NCBI RefSeq assembly: GCF_030123105.1
Contig: NZ_CP126095.1
Span: 5,828,001 to 5,892,000 of the forward strand
Source: Paenibacillus sp. G2S3
GTDB taxonomy: Bacteria > Bacillota > Bacilli > Paenibacillales > Paenibacillaceae
Length of the DNA: 64,000 nucleotides
Reading direction: 5' to 3'
Position numbers and translations under genes: made by a program. A model generated the notes under the pieces. The model searched no databases and was not told the DNA's origin. It worked only from the letters and a program-made list of their open reading frames with translations. This document shows, piece by piece, positions 53,537 to 62,751 of this stretch (within the stretch, counting starts at the first letter, position 1; each line of letters begins with the position of its first letter).

Positions 53537-54612
53537 CTACTGCCTTCCACCGGCGGCAGTATCCAATGTTTCCTGCTGCCTGGCGATCCAGATCAGGCAG
53601 GCTGCTCTAAGCAGCGCTTCGGTCCGCTGACCGGCGCTGCAAAAGATCCCGCTGAGGCCGATCTGATACAGATCGGCCAAAGCCGACGCCGCCGGAGTCC
53701 CCGCGGCGAGAACTACCGCCGCCGGCTTCACGCTCCGCACGGCGGCAAGGATCTCCCCGCCGCCAGGGCGAAGCCCTCTGCGGCGGCCTCTTCCGGCGCG
53801 AGCTCGCTCGCCGCGCCGTCGAGCACTAGGAAATCGGCGATGCGCGCGATTTCCGCGGCGGCGGAGGGCTCCACATCGGGCGCGATCAGCGCCCCGATGC
53901 GGCACGCCGCCGCATAAGCGTGGCCGAGTGTCTGATCGGCCACGACCTCGATGAATTCGCGCTTCGCCGCGAATTCGGCTCCGCTTGCGGTGTAGGCGGC
54001 CAGCAGGTCAAGGCGGCAATCGCCGCCTTGACGCTGGCTCTCCGCCAACGCAGTAAAAAGCGCTTCGAGCTGCGCGTCCTGAAGCGCGGCGAGCTTTGCG
54101 GGCTGCGCCGCAAGCTCCTCTGGATGCAGCAAGGTGACTGCTGCCCATTCACCATCCGGTGATTCCAGCAGCGCTGTGGTAGCTGCCTGCAATCGATAAT
54201 AGATCCGCTGCAGCATTCGATTAGTCTGCAGCTCATCTTCACTGGATAACCAGTTCTCATAAAGACAGAACAACTCAGGTTCGAGCAGCCATTCCTCACT
54301 TCGTATCAGACAAGGACCAGCTTGGACGGATCTTGTTCCTTCCCTTGTAGTAGGGCGCTCATCACGTTCTTCTCGTCCTTCACGCAGCACTAAGAAGGCC
54401 GACTGTTCCCCAGGCCGCTTAAAATAAGAACGGTTCAAAGGTTCTACAACATCCTTCTGCTCTACTCCGGTGATAAATTCTGCGGCAGCGGAAGCAACGG
54501 ATCCGGCTTGGCTCATTTCCATCCCTAGAGCCCGATCACCGGCCTTATACATGAACTTGAACGGGCGCTCTTCACTACTCCGAAAACCATCCTGCTGACG
54601 TTCACCCTTCAT
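53537..54612 (-). pseudogene. GC-rich unknown gene with a -1 frameshift
   Basis: I do not recognise this family. The upstream frame (54612 to a stop at 53728) gives about 295 residues, rich in Ala, Glu and Leu. The frame continuing to 53537 reads GGEILAAVRSVKPAAVVLAAG and onward. The two join by a single -1 step at the run of four G (53755-53758), which would give about 357 residues. The 3' half is far richer in GC than its neighbours. It could be a pseudogene, a sequencing error in a GC-rich run, or recoding. GGGTGGG precedes the ATG. Confidence 0.55.
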
Positions 54613-54771
54613 CTTCGCACCCACCCTTTATCTTTGGATTGCTGCCGGTACGCCAAGTTAATATACATGATGTCACCGACATCTTATTACCACACTTATA
54701 AATACGGGAACCTCCCATGAAATATGCAAGCGTTGCCAAATCATGTGAATAATTTATCCTTATTCAATCAC

Positions 54772-54807
54772 AAAAAAAAGGCATCGCCGCATAGCAGCAG
54801 ATGCCTT
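54772..54807 (-). terminator. Terminator of metY
   Basis: On the minus strand AAGGCATC pairs with GATGCCTT, followed by TTTTTT. It lies 18 bases after the metY stop. Confidence 0.85.
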
Positions 54808-54824
54808 CCTTGAACTTCATTGTT

Positions 54825-56132
<1,308 letters not shown>

Positions 56133-56362
56133 TTATAAATAAGAATAGAAATCTTTAACAAATAATTATTTTACCCATTCTCTCATAAATGACATCATTT
56201 GAAAAGAAAAAAAATCTTATTATTCCGGTGCGAATTATTATATTTTGATTTATTAGTAGGAAATCATATCCGACAAAAATCAGATAACGCTTTCAATAAC
56301 AGAATAGCGGCGGATAAAGCTTGTCCACCTCATCTCACCGCTAACGATTTACTTATCTTCTA

Positions 56363-57040
56363 TTAGTAATTGCTTTGGCTTGTTTCTCCCTTAGCAATCG
56401 CAACACCGCCGCTAGTACCAATACGACTTGCACCTGCTTGTACCATTACATGTGCGTCTTCCGCACTACGTACACCACCGGAAGCTTTCACACCCACATT
56501 CGGTCCAACCGTTGCACGCATGAGCGCGATATCTTCCTTCGTTGCTCCACCTGTAGAGAAGCCTGTGGATGTTTTTACGAAGTCTGCTCCAGCTTCAACA
56601 GAAAGCTTGCAGGCACGGACTTTTTCTTCTTCCGTTAATAAACAGGTTTCGATAATGACCTTAGTCAGTGCTTTACCGCGAGCTGCGTCTACAACTGCTG
56701 CAATATCACGTTTAACCAGTTCATCGTTACCATCTTTCAGCGCTCCGATGTTGATGACCATATCCACCTCACCCGCGCCATTAGCAATAGCATTGGTAGT
56801 CTCAAATGCTTTGGTCTCTGTTGTCGAGGATCCAAGCGGGAAACCGATAACTGTGCAGACTTTAACCTCAGGCGTATCCTTCAACACTTCATGGGCAGTA
56901 GCTACCCAAGCAGGGTTTACGCAGACCGAAGCAAACTTATAGGCTTTTGCTTCTTCTGCCAATTTAACGATATCTTCTTTCCGTGCATCTGCTTTAAGCA
57001 GTGTATGATCAATAATCCGCGATAGTGTAATTTCGCTCAT
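56363..57040 (-). CDS. deoC: Deoxyribose-phosphate aldolase DeoC
   Basis: This 225-residue class I aldolase splits 2-deoxyribose 5-phosphate into glyceraldehyde 3-phosphate and acetaldehyde. It begins [19 protein letters not shown]. The catalytic Asp is in [14 protein letters not shown], the Schiff-base lysine in [16 protein letters not shown] and the proton-relay lysine in [11 protein letters not shown]. The ATG at 57040 has GGAGG ten bases upstream and fits the family length. A long in-frame extension to 57142 is not typical. No deo neighbours are present. Confidence 0.93.
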   Translation of the reverse strand: MSEITLSRIIDHTLLKADARKEDIVKLAEEAKAYKFASVCVNPAWVATAHEVLKDTPEVKVCTVIGFPLGSSTTETKAFETTNAIANGAGEVDMVINIGALKDGNDELVKRDIAAVVDAARGKALTKVIIETCLLTEEEKVRACKLSVEAGADFVKTSTGFSTGGATKEDIALMRATVGPNVGVKASGGVRSAEDAHVMVQAGASRIGTSGGVAIAKGETSQSNY

Positions 57041-57364
57041 TTTTGTCATTCCTCCATGATTTGGATAGTGAGTTTTTTTCATCTCTGTAATCATACCAAT
57101 AGAACTCTGCTTTGCAAAGTCGACTGGGCGATCAGACCCCACCCTAACCTAGGTTAACTAATATAAATACACTTAGAGCAGGTCTTTATTTACTAAATTA
57201 TCTTTTCAAGTTAATTTTATACCTACTTGTATTTTTTAAAATATAAAGGATGATCCCCCTAAACTTTCCCATTAAAAAATACGATAATATCTATATAAAT
57301 GGGTTTTTTAGCCTATTTATTTAATTTTTTTCTTTTATCAAATTTAGGAGGAGATCGATTTAAA
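57041..57364. other. AT-rich gap between deoC and the STAS-like gene
   Basis: This divergent promoter region is very AT-rich. I see no riboswitch, clear repeat or reliable -35/-10 pair. A weak CCCATT/AATGGG inverted repeat lies near 57270-57304. Confidence 0.4.
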
Positions 57365-57706
57365 ATGGGAAACTTTAATTTCACCTCAAACGCTGCAGCC
57401 AAAAAACTGAATGTACAAGTGGAAGGTTCTATGTCACGTGAGGACGCCGGGCGCTTCATTCAGGAGTACAACCAGATCGTAAGTACATTTGACCCAGCAC
57501 AATATGAGATCATTTTAGATTGCAAGACATTAAACGTATCCTCGCCGGACACTCTTCCTATGCTTGAGCAATGCTACATACTGTATAAAGAATCAGGATT
57601 TAAAAAAGTAACCTTCATTATTGCCAAAAGCCCTGTCCTAAAAATGCAGCTAAGCCGAGTAGCCCGGGCAACGAAATTAGAAAATTACGAAATTATTGAA
57701 GCATAG
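57365..57706 (+). CDS. STAS-like small protein
   Basis: This 113-residue protein has a STAS-like pattern: a beta strand with KLNVQVEGSMSREDAGRFIQEY, a central LDCKTLNVSSPDTLPMLEQCYILYKESGFKKVTFIIA, and a C-terminal helix. The usual phosphorylation motif DSTG or DSSG is replaced by VSSPDT, so it is not a standard anti-anti-sigma factor. AGGAGG precedes the ATG. Its stop overlaps the ribosome-site region of the KASIII-like gene, 10 bases before that start, so the two form an operon. The STAS assignment is by pattern only. Confidence 0.65.
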   Translation: MGNFNFTSNAAAKKLNVQVEGSMSREDAGRFIQEYNQIVSTFDPAQYEIILDCKTLNVSSPDTLPMLEQCYILYKESGFKKVTFIIAKSPVLKMQLSRVARATKLENYEIIEA

Positions 57707-57716
57707 GAGGTTTCAT

Positions 57717-58709
57717 TTGGGACATATAACCATCCGCCAAGCAGCTTATTACCATCCGGAGCATGTCGTATCTAATGATTATTATCTGGAGCATTTCCAG
57801 AGTATGGGCAAGGACATCAAGCGATTCCTAGAAGTCATGGGTCGTGACCGGAGGTACATCGTAAAAGAACAGGGTGAAAATGCCCTAACGATGGGACTTA
57901 AGGCCGCCCAAAAAGCGCTACAAGAAGCCAATTTACAAGGTGAAGATATGGATATGATCATGTTCGCTTCACAGACACCGGAATATACCTATCCTACCAA
58001 CGCACTCCTGCTGCACCGTATGCTTCAAGGTAAACATCGGACCATTACGCAAGATTCCAATGCCAATTGTGCAGGAATGGTGTCTGCCGTGGAGCAGACA
58101 AGTCGTTATATGCAGGCTAATCCTAGCATCCGGTACGCGCTCGTCGTGGGAAGCGACTATAGCTCGGTGAACTGCAATACAGATGATGAAATTACTTACC
58201 CTAACTTTGGGGACGCCGCAGCAGCAGTGATTCTGGAGCGCAGCAACGAGCATGCAGGATTTATAGATTCCCTTTATTACACCGACTCTGAGGGCTCAGA
58301 GAACATTATGTTCCCTGCTTGCGGTCTATCAAATATTTATCACGAAGACATTACACCGGAGCAAATTCGGATACGCTGGACACCCTTTGACGGTACAGTT
58401 TGTGTAAATGCGGCGGTTGCAGACATGAAAGAGCTTCTCTCAAGAAACGGCCTGACTACAGATGATATATCTGCCTTCTGCCTTTCACAATTTTCTCTCA
58501 AAAATATCCAACTCATCCAAGAGGGTCTTGGACTTACCGATGAAAAATTCATCTATGTAGGTGACGAGTTCGGGTATACAGCTACAAGCAGTCCTTTTAT
58601 TGCCTTCCAACGTGGCGTCGAAGACGGACGAATCAAACGTGGCGATTATGTCTTCTTCTGGTCGGTTGGCGCGGGTTGGCAAATTCCTACAATGCTTTAT
58701 CAATATTAA
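57717..58709 (+). CDS. KASIII-like (FabH-fold) thiolase-family protein
   Basis: This 330-residue protein has the FabH fold: NCAGMVSAVEQT with the active-site Cys118, VVGSDYSSVN, and the C-terminal GDYVFFWSVGAGWQI. The two other catalytic residues of KASIII are missing. The PHQAN histidine segment reads LSQFS (256-260), and the GNTSA asparagine segment reads GYTAT (286-290). It may be a specialised acyltransferase or a non-condensing homologue. TTG at 57717 is the start because AGGAGG lies six bases upstream. Confidence 0.8.
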   Translation: MGHITIRQAAYYHPEHVVSNDYYLEHFQSMGKDIKRFLEVMGRDRRYIVKEQGENALTMGLKAAQKALQEANLQGEDMDMIMFASQTPEYTYPTNALLLHRMLQGKHRTITQDSNANCAGMVSAVEQTSRYMQANPSIRYALVVGSDYSSVNCNTDDEITYPNFGDAAAAVILERSNEHAGFIDSLYYTDSEGSENIMFPACGLSNIYHEDITPEQIRIRWTPFDGTVCVNAAVADMKELLSRNGLTTDDISAFCLSQFSLKNIQLIQEGLGLTDEKFIYVGDEFGYTATSSPFIAFQRGVEDGRIKRGDYVFFWSVGAGWQIPTMLYQY

Positions 58710-58718
58710 TAGCATAAC

Positions 58719-58749
58719 AAGCCCTACTTCTATAGAAGTAGGGCTTTCC
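58719..58749 (+). terminator. Terminator of the STAS-KASIII pair
   Basis: AAGCCCTACTTC pairs perfectly with GAAGTAGGGCTT around a four-base loop. Confidence 0.85.
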
Positions 58750-58847
58750 CATCAGAGGAACAGATCCTAATAAACTACGGACTGTCCGTATTGCCAAACC
58801 CGGAATTACATAAGGTTAAATAGGGAGCATTTTTGCGTACGATCCAC

Positions 58848-59068
58848 AATCGGACACAGCTGATCTTATTAGGCGGCATAATCCCACATTTGGGAAACTA
58901 TCGGACTCCATAGTCGCTATTGGCATAAAAAACACCAAATCCGAACCTCTACCTAAGGTATAGCGCCACTGGAGTCCGAAACCCTGCTCCAAATCCTAAA
59001 AACTTACAAATAATGTATCCTGAGTCCGTAAGCGTCAAGGGATGACAAACACTCTGTTGAAGCAGACA
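58848..59068. repeat. Diverged intergenic repeat, copy B
   Basis: It is homologous in block order to 53110-53325 (CGGACTCCAT, GCTATTGG, AAAAACACCAAAT, CTGGAGTCCGAAAC, TGAGTCCGT, CTGTTGAAGCAGACAG). It fills most of the gap between the KASIII-like gene and the SPFH gene. Confidence 0.7.
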
Positions 59069-59127
59069 GCTGCGAACTCAAACACAGAACAGCAATTTGT
59101 AAAATAAATCAGAAATCCAACAATGAA

Positions 59128-59961
59128 TTATTTAGTCAGGGATTGAATATCCACAAATGGAGTGGCTCCTCCTGTTACTGACGGAAGCACGCCATTCCAT
59201 TTTTCTAACGCCTTCTCTTGGACCTCTATTTGCTTCAGCTGCACCAGCTCAGGTGTAACCTCCTGCTTCTTAAGTCTTAAAGATTCGGCTTCGGCTTGAG
59301 CTTGTGCGATCTTTTGCTTCGCTTCGATTTCAATCCGACGAAGATCGTTCTCCGCCTTTAGCGCCTGCTGCTGAGCGACCTGCTTCGCTTCAATCGACTG
59401 ATTGAACGCCTCCGAGAATTTAAAGTTAACGATGTTAATATCGTTGACGATAAGGTCATATTTTGCCAGCCTAGCAGTTAAATGCTCACTAATCTCACTC
59501 GATACTACATCACGACGTGTAATCAAATCTTCTGCTGGATATTTGGCTGTCACTTCTTTAACGATTTCTTGAATAGCCGGGTTGATAATTACATTATCGA
59601 AATTACCTCCGATATTGTTCATCAGATTAAAGGCGGAAGCCTTATTTACGGAATAGTTCACCGCCACATGTGTGGATACGGGCTGAAGATCCTTTGAAGA
59701 GGCTGAAGTATCGGTCTCCGCTTTCGTTACCTGCGTATTGACTTGAATCACCGTCTGAATAAACGGAACTTTAAAATGAATGCCGGGTGACAACGTATTG
59801 TCATTTAATTTGCCAAAGGTTTTGTACAAACCTACATGCCCATATTCTACAGATACAAAAGAGTTCGCGCCGATCAACAATACAATGAGCACTGCTGCAA
59901 CACCGCTAACTATTTTTCCCGGACGCAGCTGTTTCAATTTCGGATTCATTTGCATATTCAT
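59128..59961 (-). CDS. SPFH/prohibitin-family membrane protein
   Basis: This 277-residue protein has one N-terminal membrane helix (about 16-36, IVSGVAAVLIVLLIGANSF), an SPFH/Band 7 domain (about 37-205, VEYGHVGLYKTFGKLNDNTLSPGIHFKVPFIQTV) and a C-terminal coiled coil (KQVAQQQALKAENDLRRIEIEAKQKIAQAQAEAE). Such proteins form ring scaffolds in the membrane; the bacterial roles vary. GGAGGGG lies six bases before the ATG. It is transcribed 105 bases after the lipoprotein gene on the same strand. Confidence 0.88.
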   Translation of the reverse strand: MNMQMNPKLKQLRPGKIVSGVAAVLIVLLIGANSFVSVEYGHVGLYKTFGKLNDNTLSPGIHFKVPFIQTVIQVNTQVTKAETDTSASSKDLQPVSTHVAVNYSVNKASAFNLMNNIGGNFDNVIINPAIQEIVKEVTAKYPAEDLITRRDVVSSEISEHLTARLAKYDLIVNDINIVNFKFSEAFNQSIEAKQVAQQQALKAENDLRRIEIEAKQKIAQAQAEAESLRLKKQEVTPELVQLKQIEVQEKALEKWNGVLPSVTGGATPFVDIQSLTK

Positions 59962-60066
59962 CCAATACCCCTCCTAGATTATGGATAATCATTTAAGCTT
60001 AACCCTCTATACGGAGGTTGGGGGTAACTGGTCGCAGGAAATATTTCAGCAGCAGTGGTCATGGCG

Positions 60067-60840
60067 TTACCGCTCTGGGATCAGTCCTTCTTGGGTTAAC
60101 CGAAATCTTTTGCTCTGCTTGTCCCCGATATTAGAAGCTTCATATATCCCTTCATCTGTTAGCACCACGGAGTCCGCCTTTAAAGCATCATTAACGTAAG
60201 TTATCTCAGCGTGATCAACATTCCAGCGGTAAATGTAGGCACTCATCGGATTTCCATGTGCGGATACACCCTCAATAGATCCATCCTGATTAACATCCAG
60301 CTCTCTGGAATGTCCGGTATCGATCTGCAGCAATCCCGCGGAATTCCCCCTCTCGTTGATTAAGTAATAATTGCTTAGCGAGTTGTTTGCTCCTAGTCCT
60401 CCGGTGATTTTCAGCACCTTTTCTCTAAACAGTCCCACTACTTCTACCTTGATATCCTCCGGTTGACGATAATTATAAGTTCCTATCGCCCCTAGACTGT
60501 ATTGTCCTTGGGAAGTAGAAATTCTGGCATACACATAGTCTTCGTCACTAGCCCTCGTATACACACTCACCTTGACTCCTCCGAAATCATCTAGTCTTTT
60601 CTCAGTTATCAAAGTAGCGCCCAAGGGGCTAATATTCAATTTAGTTACTTTGGGGATTGTATCCACCAGCTTCCACTCCAGTTTAATGGGGCCAGCAACG
60701 GTGTCTGTTGGACTCGGTGTTGTTGTGTGGCCGTTGGCCACCGGTTGAACCGGGGATGGATCGAATTGTTGTTGGCAACCCACCAGCAGATTAATTAGAA
60801 GCACAGCTGTCAGCGTAACGGATTTATGTAAAGGAAACAT
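60067..60840 (-). CDS. Hypothetical lipoprotein
   Basis: This 257-residue protein has a lipoprotein signal (VTLTAVLLINLLVGCQQ, lipidated Cys near residue 22) and a Pro/Thr linker. A beta-rich domain with YSLGAIGTYNYRQPEDIKVEVVGLFREKVLKITGG and LDVNQDGSIEGVSAHG follows. The last is a calcium-loop-like DxNxDG sequence and may bind a metal. I recognise no named family. The ATG at 60840 gives the proper lipobox distance. Earlier in-frame starts lengthen the N-terminus with charged residues. Confidence 0.7.
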   Translation of the reverse strand: MFPLHKSVTLTAVLLINLLVGCQQQFDPSPVQPVANGHTTTPSPTDTVAGPIKLEWKLVDTIPKVTKLNISPLGATLITEKRLDDFGGVKVSVYTRASDEDYVYARISTSQGQYSLGAIGTYNYRQPEDIKVEVVGLFREKVLKITGGLGANNSLSNYYLINERGNSAGLLQIDTGHSRELDVNQDGSIEGVSAHGNPMSAYIYRWNVDHAEITYVNDALKADSVVLTDEGIYEASNIGDKQSKRFRLTQEGLIPER

Positions 60841-60994
60841 CTCTTGATCACTTCCTATCCTCTTTTTAAAATTTAATCTTTCATTAATCATAGAGGAAGT
60901 TAGCATTATAATTGTTACTTTTCGGAGGCGGGAGGGTTAATTTATTGTCTTTTGAGGGCATGTGTCGATTAAAAAGCTAAATGGGCATACAAAA

Positions 60995-61015
60995 AACCCG
61001 CATTAAATGCGGGTT
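60995..61015 (-). terminator. Terminator of the LLM oxidoreductase operon
   Basis: AACCCGCAT pairs with ATGCGGGTT, followed on the minus strand by TTTTTGTATG. Confidence 0.85.
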
Positions 61016-61033
61016 AAGGTTAGCTATCCAGAA

Positions 61034-62032
61034 TCAAGAACCTAGCAGTTCACGCGCCAGTAGTCGGTAAACCTCTAGCCGTTTCTCCTGCGAATGCGGA
61101 ATGCTGCAAATCATCGCTTCCTGGAAACCATATTGTGCTTGTTCTTCTTGCAGGCGTACGGCGATGTCTTTAACCGCACCAACCAAATGAATCTTACGCC
61201 CTTCCTTGATTGACATCCGGTCAATTTCCGATAACGATATGTTCTGAGCTTCTTCTGGTGTCAGCACCTGTGTAATTCTACCCTTACTCATCATCAAACG
61301 GAAAATATCCTGCGGCAAAGCCTCATACTCGGCCTCTTCCTTCGTTTCTGCTGTGGTCACCATATAGGATACACTGATCTCTGGTTTGTCCATAAAGATT
61401 GAAGGCTGGTAGTTATTCCGATAATGGTCCAAGATCTCATTACTCATCGCACCATTAAAAAATTGCGCGAAGGAGTATCCGACTCCCATCTGTGCAGCTT
61501 TTCGCGCACTGTTGCCGCTGGAGCCTAACAACCATACTTCAGGGAGCGCCACCTTCGTTGGAGCAGCGAGATTTTTGGCATATAGCTCATCTTCTGGAAT
61601 CTGATCACTAAGCAATTGCATGGTAAGGCCAAGCTTGTCATACATATTATGCAGCATTAACTCACGGCCTTCAGACAGAGCGTACATGGCGCTTGTATCG
61701 CCACCAGGAGCTCGTCCCACACCGAAATCAATTCTCCCCGGGGAGAAAGCACTTAACGTTTTAAATACTTCCGCCAGCTTAAGCGGAGAATAATGCATCA
61801 TCATTACACCGCCGGTGCCGATTCGAATACGGTTGGTCTTAGCGGCTAAACGGGCAGCCGTTACTTCCGGTGCTGAGCTCGCAAACGTATTTCCGCCATG
61901 GTGCTCAGCCATCCACATTCTGCTATATCCCAACTCATCTGCTAAAATAGCCAGTTCTTCTGCTTTTTTCAGAGCACCTTCCGCTGTGTTACCACTTGTC
62001 ACGGGTGCCTGATCCAATACGCTTAATCTCAT
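61034..62032 (-). CDS. Luciferase-like flavin-dependent oxidoreductase (YceB-type)
   Basis: This 332-residue luciferase-like monooxygenase fold protein starts MRLSVLDQAPV. It has SRMWMAEHHGGNTFASSAPEV, GTGGVMMMHYSPLKLAEVFKTLSAFSPGRIDFGVGRAPGG and the flavin-site segment LLGSSGNSARKAAQMGVGYSFAQFF. It would use FMNH2 and oxygen or act as a flavin reductase; the substrate is unknown. It follows an Rrf2-family regulator gene by 21 bases, so that regulator probably controls it. Confidence 0.9.
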   Translation of the reverse strand: MRLSVLDQAPVTSGNTAEGALKKAEELAILADELGYSRMWMAEHHGGNTFASSAPEVTAARLAAKTNRIRIGTGGVMMMHYSPLKLAEVFKTLSAFSPGRIDFGVGRAPGGDTSAMYALSEGRELMLHNMYDKLGLTMQLLSDQIPEDELYAKNLAAPTKVALPEVWLLGSSGNSARKAAQMGVGYSFAQFFNGAMSNEILDHYRNNYQPSIFMDKPEISVSYMVTTAETKEEAEYEALPQDIFRLMMSKGRITQVLTPEEAQNISLSEIDRMSIKEGRKIHLVGAVKDIAVRLQEEQAQYGFQEAMICSIPHSQEKRLEVYRLLARELLGS

Positions 62033-62053
62033 GCGAATACATCCCTTCTTTGG

Positions 62054-62536
62054 TTAAATGACCATTTTATTGCTGACCCATTCCTCTAAGGCTGCAATCT
62101 TATCTTTAAAGCGTTCACCGCGCATTTCCTCCGACAACGAAGCAATCGTCTCCCGCTTTAATACAGCTTTCCAAGAGGATTCAGCTTCTTCCATCAGATT
62201 GGTTAACAGGCAGCAGCTATCTTCTTTTTCCAAATCCAACATGTCTACCAGAATACCATTGGATGAATACAGCGACTGCTGGCCTTCCACCGCAAGGTAA
62301 ACGTCATATACACGAATATCTTCAGGACTCTTCTTTAATTTAAAGCCACCTTTAATGCCGGGAACAGACGTGATGATGTCTGCGGTTACCAGCTTTCTTA
62401 ATAGTTTCTGAAAATAGGTCGCCGATGCTCCGAGCTGCTGGCTAATCGCTTCTCCAGACAGCACCGCCTTGTCCGGCAGCATGTTAAGCAGAACCAGTGC
62501 ATACACTGACTGTTCTACCCCTGTTTTCATATGCAT
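62054..62536 (-). CDS. Rrf2-family transcriptional regulator
   Basis: This 160-residue Rrf2 regulator has a winged helix (SVYALVLLNMLPDKAVLSGEAISQQLGASATYFQKLLRKLVTADIITSVPGIKGGF, about 8-64) and a helical C-terminal part. Only an adjacent cysteine pair (DSCCLL, near residue 107) is present, not the three spaced cysteines that bind iron-sulfur clusters in IscR or NsrR. It may sense thiol oxidation or a small ligand. The ATG at 62536 has GAGG eight bases upstream. It forms an operon with the downstream LLM oxidoreductase. Confidence 0.88.
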   Translation of the reverse strand: MHMKTGVEQSVYALVLLNMLPDKAVLSGEAISQQLGASATYFQKLLRKLVTADIITSVPGIKGGFKLKKSPEDIRVYDVYLAVEGQQSLYSSNGILVDMLDLEKEDSCCLLTNLMEEAESSWKAVLKRETIASLSEEMRGERFKDKIAALEEWVSNKMVI

Positions 62537-62691
62537 GTACAGCACCTCGATTTACGTAAATAGCTTGATTCAAACTGGAGATTACATCATCCACGCATAA
62601 AGCGGATAAACAATATCCACTTTATACTTTATATCAGTTTGCACCGAAAGTAAAATCTTGCTCATCTTCTATTGCAGCTAATATCTGCAAA

Positions 62692-62724
62692 AAAAAAGAT
62701 CACGCATATAGCGCAATCTTTTTT
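62692..62724 (-). terminator. Terminator of the SulP gene
   Basis: On the minus strand AAAAAAGATTGCGC pairs with GCGTGATCTTTTTT (mismatches inside) around ATAT, with a U-run. It lies 28 bases after the stop. Confidence 0.8.
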
Positions 62725-62751
62725 CAGGTATCCGTTATTTTCTTGTATGTC

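Noticed and set aside
56282-56296. Perfect match to the degenerate cre pattern between deoC and metY
   Set aside because: About one chance match is expected in a window of this size. It lies far from the metY start and downstream of deoC, where catabolite control is not expected.
56370-56942. 190-residue open frame on the plus strand
   Set aside because: Antisense to deoC, no recognisable protein features and no ribosome site.
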